A DNA stretch of 64,000 nt, from positions 1 through 64,000 of the forward strand of contig NZ_JADKPO010000001.1 of assembly GCF_015352445.1 (NCBI RefSeq). Direction: 5' to 3'. This DNA is from Nocardioides agariphilus (GTDB lineage: Bacteria > Actinomycetota > Actinomycetes > Propionibacteriales > Nocardioidaceae). Below are positions 1 to 8,237 of this stretch, piece by piece. The position numbers and the translations under genes are program-made. How positions within the stretch are numbered: position 1 is the stretch's first letter; every line of letters starts with the position of its first letter. Below the pieces are notes generated by a model that saw only the letters and a program-made list of their open reading frames with translations, was not told where the DNA came from and ran no database searches.

Positions 1-133
1 GGCGACGAAGGCAACCGGCGGCTGCACCACCGCTGGAACACCATGCGCGCCCGGCACAAACGGCACACGGTCGCCACCATCGCCATCGCCCGCGAGCTGC
101 TGGTGCTGGTCCCTGGCCGTGCTCGAGGAGTAA
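1..133 (+). pseudogene. 3' end of an IS110-family transposase, frameshifted
   Basis: The window opens inside a frame that reads GDEGNRRLHHRW and then TVATIAIAREL, the C-terminal helix of IS110/IS116/IS902 transposases. After the Leu codon at 97-99 the family ending is found one base out of register: from base 101 the DNA reads WCWSLAVLEE followed by TAA at 131-133. The usual family ending is close to ARELAGWCWSLA, so about five bases (part of Ala-Gly) appear lost. Without the shift the frame runs on to 245 with meaningless sequence. The copy is therefore probably inactive, unless this is a sequencing error. The 5' part lies outside the window. Confidence 0.72.
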
Positions 134-449
134 ACCCGGCCACCTTGATCTGCTTCGTCGACCCGGACGGTGGCAGCAGCGCCAGGAGCGACCCGCGATG
201 CAGCCATGAGCAGCCGACCCCCACGGCCGGTGACGCTCGACCCTAGACACGCGACCCGCTCCAGCCGAACAGCCCGTCCTGCGGTAACCAACCCGCGCAT
301 ATCAGCCTGACCGCGCGTCGCCAGACACGCTCACCCACCGCCACGAACGACGAAGCACGAGGCGCCCGCCCCGAGCGATCGGGACGGGCGCCTCACCCTG
401 CCACTTGACAGGAATCGCCTACATATCAGCTGCCTGATAGACACACCCC
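134..449. other. Intergenic region after the transposase remnant
   Basis: I see no credible gene. The stretch holds a strong hairpin (359-394, listed separately) and a small inverted repeat TATCAG-CTGC-CTGATA at 424-439, just upstream of the FKBP gene. Because it follows an IS110-type transposase, it may include the element's non-coding right end. Some IS110-group elements encode a guide (bridge) RNA in a non-coding end, but I cannot identify the element boundary. Confidence 0.4.
359..394. terminator. Strong GC-rich hairpin
   Basis: A 16-bp stem with one mismatch (arms 359-374 and 379-394) closes a four-base loop GCGA. No T-run follows, as is common for actinobacterial terminators. It lies between the transposase remnant and the FKBP gene and probably insulates the latter. 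Confidence 0.6.
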
Positions 450-818
450 ATGGAGAAGCCTGAGATCGAGTTCCCCGGCGACGAGCCGCCCGCCGACCTG
501 GTGATCACCGAAGTGACAGAGGGGGACGGCGCCGAGGCCACGACCGGGTCCAACGTGTCGGTCCACTACGTCGGCGTCGCGCACTCGACCGGCGAGGAGT
601 TCGACGCGTCGTACAACCGAGGGGCTCCCCTGCAGTTCCGCCTCGGGATCGGTCAGGTCATCGAGGGCTGGGACCGCGGGGTCGAAGGCATGAAGGTCGG
701 CGGGCGCCGACAGCTCGTCATCCCGCCGCACCTCGGGTACGGCGACCGCGGCGCCGGCGGAGTGATCAAGCCGGGCGAGACGCTCATCTTCGTGGTGGAC
801 CTGCTCGATGTGAGCTGA
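450..818 (+). CDS. FKBP-type peptidyl-prolyl cis-trans isomerase
   Basis: A 122-residue single-domain FKBP. It should catalyse proline cis-trans isomerisation in the cytoplasm, since no signal peptide is visible. The fold signature is complete: VSVHYVG (about residues 37-43), FDASY (50-54), VIEGWDRGVEGMKVG (69-83), LGYGDRGAGG (95-104) and the closing strand LIFVVDLLDV. The aromatic pocket residues (Tyr, Phe, Trp, Tyr, Phe) are all present, so activity is expected. The length matches stand-alone actinobacterial FKBPs. The ATG at 450 is the natural start. It stands alone behind a terminator-like hairpin, with an S4-domain gene 57 bases downstream on the same strand. Confidence 0.95.
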   Translation: MEKPEIEFPGDEPPADLVITEVTEGDGAEATTGSNVSVHYVGVAHSTGEEFDASYNRGAPLQFRLGIGQVIEGWDRGVEGMKVGGRRQLVIPPHLGYGDRGAGGVIKPGETLIFVVDLLDVS

Positions 819-875
819 TCGCGCCGGGGTGTCCGAGCATTTCCTGGCTCGACTCCCGGGGTGGATGATGGGCCG

Positions 876-1103
876 GTGACCGAGAGCCCGCTGACGACCG
901 ACGTCCGCATCAGCGACGAGTCCATCAAGCTCGGCCAGTTCCTCAAGCTGGCCGACCTCGTCGAGTCCGGAAGTGCGGCCAAGCCACTGCTCGCCGGCGG
1001 GATGGTGCGCGTCAACGACGTGGTCGAGACCCGTCGCGGCCGTCAGCTCGTCAACGGCGATGTCGTCGCCGTGGCACATCGCTCGGTGCGCGTCGTCGCC
1101 TAA
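876..1103 (+). CDS. S4 RNA-binding domain protein, YbcJ-like
   Basis: A 75-residue protein made almost entirely of one S4 RNA-binding domain: SIKLGQFLKLADLVESG, then AGGMVRVNDVVETRRGRQL, then a basic strand VAVAHRSVRVVA. This is the layout of the small YbcJ family, thought to bind structured RNA or ribosomes; the role here is unknown. I take GTG 876 because a GATGAT hexamer lies about seven bases before it, which suits a leaderless transcript. GTG 861 is in frame and also possible. The 3' end overlaps the convergent DUF445 gene by four bases. Confidence 0.85.
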   Translation: MTESPLTTDVRISDESIKLGQFLKLADLVESGSAAKPLLAGGMVRVNDVVETRRGRQLVNGDVVAVAHRSVRVVA

Positions 1104-2347
1104 CCGAGGGCCAACGACACGGCGTGGATGATCACGCCGACGATGCCGCCGACGATGGTGCCGTTGATCCGGATGAACTGCAGGTCACGGCCCACGTGAA
1201 GCTCGATGCGACGAGCCGCCTCCTTGCCGTCCCAACGCTCGATCGTGTGGGTGATCACGGCCGTCAGCTCCGCGCCGTAGCGGTCGACCGCGAACACCGC
1301 CGCTTCGGCGGCCAGGTGATCGAGTCGTTTGCGCAGGTCAGGCTCCTCGACCAGCCGGTGCGCGAACGCCGAGAGCTCGACCTGGGCTCGGACACGTAGG
1401 GCACCTTCGGGGTCGGCGAGTGAGGACTGCAGCACGCGTCGCAACGCGCTCCACAGGTCGACCGCGGAGCTGAGCACCTGCGGATGGTCGAGGAGGCGAT
1501 CCTTGAGCCGCTCGGTGCGCTCCTGCGTCGCGGCGTCGTGGAGCAGGTCGTGGGCCAGCTGGCGCAGCAGCGAGTCGAGGGCCTGACGAGCCTGGTGGTC
1601 GGGATCACGGCGGATCTCGGTGAGCCACTCGACCAGCTCTCGGTGCAGGCGCCGGGTGACCGCGCCGTTGAGCCGCGGTGGCGCCCACCACGGCGCCCGC
1701 TCCTCGAGCACCTCGGCGAACGTGTCGGGGTTCTCGACCAGCCACGAGCCCACCTCGTCCACGGCGAGGTCGACCAGCCCGCGGTGGAGATCGTCGCGCA
1801 CGACCTCGTCGAGGAGACTGCCCAGCAGCGGGGAGATCGGCTCCTCGCGAAACCGCGGGACCAGCGCCTCCTGCACGAACCCGGCGATGTGAGCGTCGGT
1901 GATCTTTCCCAAGGCGATCGAGGTCACCTCCGCGGTCTCGTGGACCACCTTTCGCGCGTTTACTGGCTCGCTCAGCCATCGCCCGACCCGTAACGAGACG
2001 GTCGCCGCTGCCACGCGTTCGCGGATGATCCCCTCCTGGAGGAAGTTCTCCCCCACGAACTCCTGCAATCCCCGGCCCAGCTCGTCCTTGCGCTTGGGAA
2101 TCAGGGCCGTGTGGGGGATCGGCAGCCCCAGCGGGTGCTTGAACAGAGCGGTCACCGCGAACCAGTCGGCCATCGCACCGACCATCGAGGCCTCGGCGCC
2201 AGCGTTGACGAACCCGACCCAGCCGTCGTGACCTCGCGTGACGACGTAGACGACCGCTGCGAACACCAGCAACCCCACCGCGATGGTGCGCATCTTGCGC
2301 AGCCCACGACGACGCGCCTCGTCGGCGGCGGGATCGGGGGTGATCAT
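1100..2347 (-). CDS. DUF445 family membrane protein
   Basis: About 415 residues. An N-terminal transmembrane helix (roughly residues 18-38, starting MRTIAVGLLVFAAVVYVVT) is followed by the DUF445 hallmark AEASMVGAMADWFAVTALF with HPLGLPIPHTALIP. A long helical cytoplasmic or periplasmic body follows, and a second hydrophobic helix near the C-terminus (GGIVGVIIHAVSLALG). DUF445 proteins are widespread envelope proteins of unknown function. The frame stays open upstream, but ATG 2347 is chosen because the earlier translation is low-complexity and would run into the divergent cytidylyltransferase gene. The start-to-start gap to that gene is 63 bases, so they share a promoter region. Confidence 0.88.
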   Translation of the reverse strand: MITPDPAADEARRRGLRKMRTIAVGLLVFAAVVYVVTRGHDGWVGFVNAGAEASMVGAMADWFAVTALFKHPLGLPIPHTALIPKRKDELGRGLQEFVGENFLQEGIIRERVAAATVSLRVGRWLSEPVNARKVVHETAEVTSIALGKITDAHIAGFVQEALVPRFREEPISPLLGSLLDEVVRDDLHRGLVDLAVDEVGSWLVENPDTFAEVLEERAPWWAPPRLNGAVTRRLHRELVEWLTEIRRDPDHQARQALDSLLRQLAHDLLHDAATQERTERLKDRLLDHPQVLSSAVDLWSALRRVLQSSLADPEGALRVRAQVELSAFAHRLVEEPDLRKRLDHLAAEAAVFAVDRYGAELTAVITHTIERWDGKEAARRIELHVGRDLQFIRINGTIVGGIVGVIIHAVSLALG

Positions 2348-2410
2348 CGAGATGGCGCTGGCCACCTTGCGATTGTTGCCCACGTCGGGAGGGCTGCCAG
2401 AATCGCGGCC

Positions 2411-2833
2411 ATGTCCGAATCTGGGCCGCGCTCCCGCCCGCGCACCGTGATCACCTTCGGCACCTACGACGTCTTCCACGTCGGCCACCTCCGCATGATC
2501 GAGCGTGCCGCTGCCATGGGCGACCGGCTGGTCGTGGGCGTCTCGGCCGACGCCCTGAACCTCAGCAAGAAGGGTCGCGAGCCGGTCTTCACGCAGGCCG
2601 AGAGGCTCGAGATCGTGGCCGCTCTCAAGGTCGTCGACGAGGTCTTCATCGAGGAGAGCCTGGAGCTCAAGCGGCACTACATCGAGCAGCACGCCGCCGA
2701 CGTACTCGTGATGGGCGACGACTGGAAAGGGCGCTTCGACGAGTTCGCCGACGCGTGCGAGGTCGTCTACCTGCCTCGCACACCTGCCATCTCCACGACG
2801 GCACTGATCGAGAAGATCTCCGCGGGCGAGTGA
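2411..2833 (+). CDS. tagD: Glycerol-3-phosphate cytidylyltransferase-like nucleotidyltransferase
   Basis: A 140-residue nucleotidyltransferase of the HxGH superfamily. GTYDVFHVGHLRMIERA carries the catalytic HVGH, and ISTTALIEKI carries the second nucleotide-binding signature. The middle (FVMGDDW-like VMGDDWKGRFDEF and CEVVYLPRTPAISTT) follows TagD of Bacillus closely. TagD makes CDP-glycerol from CTP and glycerol-3-phosphate for poly-glycerol-phosphate polymers. Related RfaE or ADP-ribitol-type enzymes share the fold, so the exact alcohol substrate is inferred. Other glycerol-phosphate genes (glycerophosphodiesterase, glpD) lie within 9 kb but not in an operon with it. ATG 2411 gives the family length. 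Confidence 0.82.
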   Translation: MSESGPRSRPRTVITFGTYDVFHVGHLRMIERAAAMGDRLVVGVSADALNLSKKGREPVFTQAERLEIVAALKVVDEVFIEESLELKRHYIEQHAADVLVMGDDWKGRFDEFADACEVVYLPRTPAISTTALIEKISAGE

Positions 2834-2973
2834 GCTCTCGCGAGCCTCGAACCTTTCGCCCCGTCCGGACGGCGGGCCGACTAGTGTGGGGGCGACCCCT
2901 TCGGGTCAATGACCGCCGGCCGGCTCGGGCACACGACGCTCGGCCGACGCCCTCGACGATGGGACCTCACACG

Positions 2974-4590
2974 ATGCGCCGCACTCTCGCCACCGGCCTG
3001 GTGGCCCTGAGCCTGGCCCTCACCGCCACCCCCATGCTCGTCGCGTCCGCCGCCGACGGCGGCGCCCGCACGAGGCACGCCGCGCCGACCGCCGCGCAGT
3101 CCCACGTCCCGGGCGGCACTGCCGCCCAACGTGCGACCGCCGCGCTCGCGCGCGCCCGAGCGCTGTTCGCCAACACCCCGGCCGACAAGCACGCGCAGGG
3201 CCCCGGAGCCAACCGCGCCGGGAGCGACGCGACGCTGGCGATGCTGAGCCTGTTCCGTGCGCTTGACGACCTGTCCCCGGCGCAGCGCCAGGAGGCCCGC
3301 GCGATCCTGGCCCGGCCCACCGACGGCAAGCTCAAGGACCAGGACTACTACCGGACCAAGTCGGTCAAGCTGTGCAGCGGCAACATCTGCATCCACTGGG
3401 TCAAGACCACCTCCGACCGGCCGCCGAGCAAGGCCTGGGTGGGCAAGATGCTCCGCCTGATGAACACCGTGTGGCGCAAGGAGGTCGGACACCTCGGCTA
3501 CCGCCGTCCGATCAGCGACAACGGTCGCGGCGGCAACAACAAGTTCGACGTCTACCTCAAGAACCTCGGCAACAAGGGTCTCTACGGCTACTGCGCTCCC
3601 GAGCGCACCAAGCCGGGGTTCCGCTACGTGGCCAACGGCTACTGCGTCCTCGACAACGACTTCTCGTTCGAGGAGTTCGGCACGGCCCCCATGCGGGCGG
3701 CACGGGCCACCGCCGCCCACGAGTTCTTCCACGCCATCCAGTTCGGCTACGACTACGCCGAGGACCTCTGGATGATGGAGGCCACCGCGGCCTGGATGGA
3801 GGAGGCGGTCTTCGACGCGGTCAACGACAACCGCCAGTACCTCCCCGCCGGGCAGCTCTCGACCCCGTGGATCCCGCTCGACTGGTCCGACATCGACAGC
3901 CAGCCCGCGACGATCTACGCCAACTGGGTGTTCTTCGAGTTCTTGAGCCAGACGTTCGGTCGCAACATCGTCCGTAACATCTGGAGCAAGTCCGGCGCTT
4001 TCGCAGGGGCACCCGACATGTACTCCGCGCAGGCGATCACCAGCGTGCTCAAGGGCAGGGGCGGGTTCGCCAAGACCTACGCCCGGTTCGTCGGCGCCAA
4101 CCTGCTGCCCGCGACGTATTACCCCGAAGGCGACATGTGGCCCTCGCCCGGGCTCATGGAGGAGCCGACCGTCTTGACCTCCGGCAGTCGCACGACCGGG
4201 CAGAAGGGCGACGCCGGGCTCTTGCACATGTCGTCGGTGAGCTGGCGCGTCGACTCGTCGGCGACGCTCACCGGCGCGCAGTTCGGCCTCCGCGTCGACG
4301 TCGACGGTCCGAGCTCCTTCCGGATGCCCGCGGCCTACGTCCAGGTGCTCGGCCACGACGGACACCTCACGCGGCACTACGTCCAGCTCGATACCAACGG
4401 TGACGGCACCGTGACCGTGCCCTTCGACTACACGACGGTGGCCTCGGTCTACGTGTCCCTGGTCAACGCCTCGACCCGGTTCAAGTGCCACAAGACCTAC
4501 GTCTACTCCTGCCAGGGTCTGCCCATCGACGACGGCCAGAGCTTCCACGGCCAGCCCTACACCTTCACCGCATCGGTGATCGAGAGCTGA
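2974..4590 (+). CDS. Secreted metallopeptidase-like protein (HEFFH motif)
   Basis: A protein of about 538 residues with a Sec signal peptide: RR, then a hydrophobic run LATGLVALSLALTATPMLV, then an ASA-type cleavage site near residue 27. The core has HEFFHAIQFGYDY, an HExxH zinc site, and a downstream Glu in MMEATAAWMEE that fits the third ligand of gluzincin-like peptidases. This resembles the MXAN_6640-type putative metalloproteases. The C-terminal 150 residues look like a beta-rich domain. ATG 2974 places the basic end next to the hydrophobic core; ATG 2959 (five residues longer) is the alternative. Substrate unknown. Confidence 0.8.
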   Translation: MRRTLATGLVALSLALTATPMLVASAADGGARTRHAAPTAAQSHVPGGTAAQRATAALARARALFANTPADKHAQGPGANRAGSDATLAMLSLFRALDDLSPAQRQEARAILARPTDGKLKDQDYYRTKSVKLCSGNICIHWVKTTSDRPPSKAWVGKMLRLMNTVWRKEVGHLGYRRPISDNGRGGNNKFDVYLKNLGNKGLYGYCAPERTKPGFRYVANGYCVLDNDFSFEEFGTAPMRAARATAAHEFFHAIQFGYDYAEDLWMMEATAAWMEEAVFDAVNDNRQYLPAGQLSTPWIPLDWSDIDSQPATIYANWVFFEFLSQTFGRNIVRNIWSKSGAFAGAPDMYSAQAITSVLKGRGGFAKTYARFVGANLLPATYYPEGDMWPSPGLMEEPTVLTSGSRTTGQKGDAGLLHMSSVSWRVDSSATLTGAQFGLRVDVDGPSSFRMPAAYVQVLGHDGHLTRHYVQLDTNGDGTVTVPFDYTTVASVYVSLVNASTRFKCHKTYVYSCQGLPIDDGQSFHGQPYTFTASVIES

Positions 4591-5474
4591 CGCCGACAGC
4601 GGTCGACAGGACACCGCTTGCCGTCACGGCCACGGCAGCGGTGATCTCTGTCGGCTTGCTGGTGCTCGCGGTCCAGCACGGCTGGCTCGGGCCTGATGTG
4701 GGTCGTGGTGCCGGGTTCTGCGAGGTGCCGCACGACCGCGGCGGCCCGTTCGGCAACTGGGTCCAGCCGGCCAACAGCGTGTCCAACGCGGGCTTCGTCG
4801 TCGCGGGCCTCGCGGTGGCGTGGCGGGCGGGGCGGCCCCGATCGTTGGGAGACGTGCTCCCGAGGCTGCGCAGCCTGCCGACGGCGTTCGCCGTGGTCAC
4901 AGTGCTGCTGGGTCCCGCCAGCGCGGCCATGCACGCGACGGGATCCGCTGTCGGGGGACGCCTCGACCTGCTGAGCATGTACCTGATCGCCTCCTTCGCC
5001 GCGGCGTACGCCCTCCTGCGCCTGGTCCGCCGGGGAGTCGGCTTCTTCTACGGCGCCTTCCTGCTCCTGGTCACGGCCTGCGAGATCGTCGGCACGATCG
5101 ACGCGGACGTGCCTGTCGTCCACGTCGCCGGCAACCTCGGGTTCGGCGTCCTCCTCGTGGCGGCGATCGCGATGGAGGTCGTGCTGTGGCGCCGCGCAGT
5201 CGGCACGTCGGTCAACGTCTCGGCCGGCGCCCGGACCGACCTGCGCTGGGGCGCCGGTGCGGTTGCGGCCATGGTGGTGGCCTTCGCGATCTGGAACCTC
5301 GCGCAGGGGCCGTGGTGCGACCCGACCTCGTGGATCCAGGGACACGGTGCGTGGCACCTGCTGTGCGCGGCGGCTGCCTACCTGCTGTTCCTGCTCTACG
5401 CGAGCGAACGGGTCACAGAACCATTGCGATCCGCGGCTCCCGGGTCACGATCGGGCGCTCCGCTGGAGCACTGA
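4587..5474 (+). CDS. Ceramidase-family (CREST) integral membrane protein
   Basis: About 295 residues with seven predicted membrane helices. The sequence GFCEVPHDRG, then QPANSVSNAGFVVAGL, then GPASAAMHATGS, then GHGAWHL near the C-terminus matches the alkaline-ceramidase/CREST superfamily. The conserved E, S, H and the final HxxxH are its zinc and catalytic residues. The bacterial substrate is unknown. The start is uncertain: the family-like N-terminus (PLAVTATAAV helix) begins right at the stop of the preceding gene, where only CTG 4587 is available. GTG 4641 would trim the first helix, and GTG 4485 would overlap the previous gene by 106 bases. Translational coupling to the upstream gene is likely. 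Confidence 0.75.
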   Translation: MTPTAVDRTPLAVTATAAVISVGLLVLAVQHGWLGPDVGRGAGFCEVPHDRGGPFGNWVQPANSVSNAGFVVAGLAVAWRAGRPRSLGDVLPRLRSLPTAFAVVTVLLGPASAAMHATGSAVGGRLDLLSMYLIASFAAAYALLRLVRRGVGFFYGAFLLLVTACEIVGTIDADVPVVHVAGNLGFGVLLVAAIAMEVVLWRRAVGTSVNVSAGARTDLRWGAGAVAAMVVAFAIWNLAQGPWCDPTSWIQGHGAWHLLCAAAAYLLFLLYASERVTEPLRSAAPGSRSGAPLEH

Positions 5475-5499
5475 GGGCGGCCATCTCTACCTTCGCTCC

Positions 5500-5955
5500 A
5501 TGGGACCGCATGACTTCGACTTCTGGATCGGGGACTGGGACGTCCTCGGCCCCGCCGGCAAGGTCGCCGGCCACAACACGATCACCGCGATGTTCGAGGG
5601 CCAGACCGGCGGCATGCTCCACGAGCACTGGCGCGGCAACGGCGGCGTCGAGGGTCGCAGCATCAACGGCTACGACGCGTCGCGGGGCTGCTGGCACCAG
5701 ACCTGGATGGACTCCACGGGTGGCGTGCTCATGCTCGAGGGCGGGCTCGTCCCCAGTGACTCGGGCGAGGACGCCATGGTGCTCGAGGGCTGGGCACCCG
5801 CCGACGACGACGACCTCGGCCGCGTCGACCGACAACGGATCACCTGGACCCGCAACGACGAGGGTGCCGAGGTGCGCCAGGTGTGGGAGACCTCGGCCGA
5901 CGACGGCAAGACGTGGACCGTGGCCTTCGACGGGCGCTACCACCGTCGGAGGTGA
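5500..5955 (+). CDS. DUF1579-like small cytosolic protein
   Basis: A 151-residue protein beginning MGPHDFDFWIGDWDVLGPAG. The opening DFWIGDW is typical of a family of beta-barrel proteins related to DUF1579, often annotated as possible lipocalin-like proteins. Later sections (NGYDASRGCWHQTWMDSTGG, MVLEGWAP, TWTVAFDGRY) repeat the expected strand pattern. No catalytic residues can be assigned and no function is known. It starts 25 bases after the ceramidase-like gene on the same strand and ends 42 bases before ppk2. Confidence 0.78.
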   Translation: MGPHDFDFWIGDWDVLGPAGKVAGHNTITAMFEGQTGGMLHEHWRGNGGVEGRSINGYDASRGCWHQTWMDSTGGVLMLEGGLVPSDSGEDAMVLEGWAPADDDDLGRVDRQRITWTRNDEGAEVRQVWETSADDGKTWTVAFDGRYHRRR

Positions 5956-5997
5956 GACGACCTCGACAACTGCGAACGGCGCGAGCACTGTGACCCC

Positions 5998-6864
5998 ATG
6001 ACTGCCTCGCACCTGCCGGAGGGCGCCAACGACGTCGGGCGCATCGAGGGTGGGTCGATCACCGACCGTCCGTCGTCCTACACCAAGTCGGGCAAGCTCA
6101 GGTCCGTCGTCTACGACGCGGAGATGGAGCGGCTCCAGGAGCAGTTGGTGCTGCTGCAGTACTGGATCCAGAGTCAGGGCCTGAAGGTCCTGGTGATCTT
6201 CGAGGGGCGAGGCTCGGCCGGCAAGGGTGGCGTGATCAAGACCATCACCGAGCGCACCTCACCGCGCACCGTCCGCGTCGTGGCGCTGCCCAAGCCCACC
6301 GAGCGCCAGCGCACGCAGTGGTACTTCCAGCGCTACGTCGAGCACCTGCCCGCAGCCGGCGAGATGGTGCTGTTCGACAGGTCCTGGTACAACCGCTCGA
6401 ACGTCGAGTGGGTGATGGGCTACTGCACCGAGGAGGAGCACCAGGAGTTCCTGCGCTCCTGCCCCGAGTTCGAGCGGATGCTGGTGCGGTCGGGCATCCG
6501 GGTGATCAAGTACTGGTTCTCGGTGAGCTACGAGGAGCAGCGCCGCCGGTTCGAGGCGCGCAACGCGGAGCCGCTCAAGCGGTGGAAGCTCAGCGACATG
6601 GACCTCGCTGAGCACGAGCTGTACGTCAAGTACTCGATGGCCAAGGACACCACCTTCCAGTACACCGACATCAAGCAGGCCCCCTGGTACGTCGTGCCCT
6701 CCGACGACAAGAAGGCCGCCCGGCTCAACTGCATCAACCACCTGCTCAGCCAGTTCGACTACGTCGATGTCGCACCCGACGTCGTGGAGCTGCCGGTGAT
6801 GCGCGAGCTGCCCTACGTGCGCCCGCCGATGCACGAGCAGACGTTCGTGCCGAAGCTGTTCTGA
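5998..6864 (+). CDS. ppk2: Polyphosphate kinase 2
   Basis: A 288-residue PPK2, class I by length and sequence. It should transfer phosphate between polyphosphate and nucleoside diphosphates in the cytoplasm. The P-loop is VIFEGRGSAGKGGVIK (about residues 62-77). The lid and Walker B regions are visible as TERTSPRTVRVVALPKPTE, then YFQRYVEHLPAAGEMVLFDRSWYNR, and KYWFSVSYEEQRRRF. WKLSDMDLAEH and QAPWYVVPSDDKKAARLN complete the family pattern. The ATG at 5998 gives the normal length. Monocistronic or read through from the gene upstream. Confidence 0.95.
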   Translation: MTASHLPEGANDVGRIEGGSITDRPSSYTKSGKLRSVVYDAEMERLQEQLVLLQYWIQSQGLKVLVIFEGRGSAGKGGVIKTITERTSPRTVRVVALPKPTERQRTQWYFQRYVEHLPAAGEMVLFDRSWYNRSNVEWVMGYCTEEEHQEFLRSCPEFERMLVRSGIRVIKYWFSVSYEEQRRRFEARNAEPLKRWKLSDMDLAEHELYVKYSMAKDTTFQYTDIKQAPWYVVPSDDKKAARLNCINHLLSQFDYVDVAPDVVELPVMRELPYVRPPMHEQTFVPKLF

Positions 6865-6886
6865 GGCGAGGCCCTGTCCCGCGGCG

Positions 6887-7267
6887 TCACCACTCGATGG
6901 GCTGCACCTCGCTAAGCCCGTAGACCCGGCCGTCGGGCCCCCTGAAGTGCTGGATCGCGTAGTTGAGGCCGGAGTGCCGGCTCACCCCTCCCAGCAGCTG
7001 CAGCCCGGCGGCCACCGCGGCCTTCGACGCGGACTCGATGTCGTCGACCTGGAAGCCGAACGCCGACCCGTCGTTGAACCCGTAGGGCGGCACGGCCCAG
7101 GGTGCGTAGAGATCCAGCATCGTGCCGTTGCGCATCAGGTAGAGGCGACGTCCGGGCTCCCACATCAGCGGGTGCAGTCCCAGCGTCTTCTCGGCGAAGT
7201 CCTCCATGGCGATGAAGGCAGGCGGCTCCAGCATCAGGGCATGCCAGGCGATCCCGTCGACCCGCAT
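6887..7267 (-). CDS. VOC (glyoxalase/bleomycin-resistance fold) protein
   Basis: A 126-residue single VOC module. It starts MRVDGIAWHALML and has LYLMRNGTMLDLYAP, the GFQVDDIESASKAAVAAG turn, and HFRGPDGRVYGLSEVQP at the end. The metal ligands of the fold would be His 9, Glu/Asp near 54 and Glu 122, but the reaction cannot be predicted. ATG 7267 is chosen because GAGGAGG lies seven bases upstream; the frame is open further upstream but without a ribosome binding site. It stands alone between ppk2 and the glycerophosphodiesterase. Confidence 0.82.
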   Translation of the reverse strand: MRVDGIAWHALMLEPPAFIAMEDFAEKTLGLHPLMWEPGRRLYLMRNGTMLDLYAPWAVPPYGFNDGSAFGFQVDDIESASKAAVAAGLQLLGGVSRHSGLNYAIQHFRGPDGRVYGLSEVQPIEW

Positions 7268-7427
7268 GGCGTCCTCCTCGGTGTGGCGGCTGGTCGCACC
7301 CCACCTTGTCGGCGCCGAGCTCGGCTGACCGTCAGCGCGATGACATTTCTGCGGCGACTCACACCGATTCCGGAGGACTGGTGGCAGTTGGGTTTCCGGG
7401 GCCGCCGTGCGCCACCACACTCCCGGC

Positions 7428-8237
7428 ATGCGGCCGCAGATCGTCGCCCACCGCGGTGCCAGCGACGAGCTGGCAGAGCACACCCTGGGCGCTTACCAGA
7501 GGGCACTGGAGCTCGGCGTCGACGCCCTCGAGTGTGACGTCAGACTGACCTCCGACGGACACCTGGTGTGTGTCCACGACCGCAACGTGCGGCGTACGAC
7601 CAACGGTGTCGGCGTGGTGTCGAGCATGGAGCTGACCGAGCTCGCCGAGCTCGACTTCGCGGCCTGGCGGAGGTCGCCGCCCGACGGTCCGGCGGAGACT
7701 CCCGACTTCGACGCGGAACGCGACGGGGTGCTCACCTTGAGGCGGCTGTTCGAGATCGTCGCGGCGCAGGAGCGACGGGTGGAGGTGGCCGTCGAGACCA
7801 AGCACCCCACGCGCTACGCAGGCGAGGTCGAGCGCGCGCTCGTCGGTCTGCTCGAGGAGTTCGGCTGGAACACCGCCGACTCGCCCGTGCGGGTGATGAG
7901 CTTCTCCTACGTGGCCCTGAGGCGGGTGCGGCGCCTGGCTCCCACCATGCGCCCGGTGATGCTGTTCGAGCACGCGCGTCGCTGGCCAGCCCTGCGTCCG
8001 CTGGTCGGCCACGACTGGATCGCGGGTCCCGGCATCGACACGCTGCGCAAGAACCCCGGGTTCGCGCGCCGGCTCGTCGAGTCGGGTCGCGAGGTCCACG
8101 TGTGGACGGCCAACACCGAGGCCGAGGTCCAGACGTGCCTGGACCTCGGCGTAGGTGCCATCATCACCGACCGGCCGAGTTTCGTGATCGACCGCGTCGG
8201 CTCGATGTCGGGTCCTACTGGACCGAGACCTTGTTGA
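7428..8237 (+). CDS. Glycerophosphodiester phosphodiesterase
   Basis: A 269-residue GDPD. It hydrolyses glycerophosphodiesters to glycerol-3-phosphate and an alcohol. The catalytic elements are IVAHRGASDELAEHTLGAY (His-Arg and the first Glu), VDALECDVRLTSDGHLVCVHD (Glu-x-Asp metal ligands and the second His), and VETKHPT. The end has the expected WTANTEAEVQTCLDLGVGAIITDRP. There is no signal peptide, so it is cytoplasmic. ATG 7428 starts seven residues before the conserved strand; GTG 7407 is less likely. Its product could feed GlpD, encoded 2.7 kb downstream. Its end overlaps the convergent lipoprotein gene by 23 bases. Confidence 0.93.
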   Translation: MRPQIVAHRGASDELAEHTLGAYQRALELGVDALECDVRLTSDGHLVCVHDRNVRRTTNGVGVVSSMELTELAELDFAAWRRSPPDGPAETPDFDAERDGVLTLRRLFEIVAAQERRVEVAVETKHPTRYAGEVERALVGLLEEFGWNTADSPVRVMSFSYVALRRVRRLAPTMRPVMLFEHARRWPALRPLVGHDWIAGPGIDTLRKNPGFARRLVESGREVHVWTANTEAEVQTCLDLGVGAIITDRPSFVIDRVGSMSGPTGPRPC

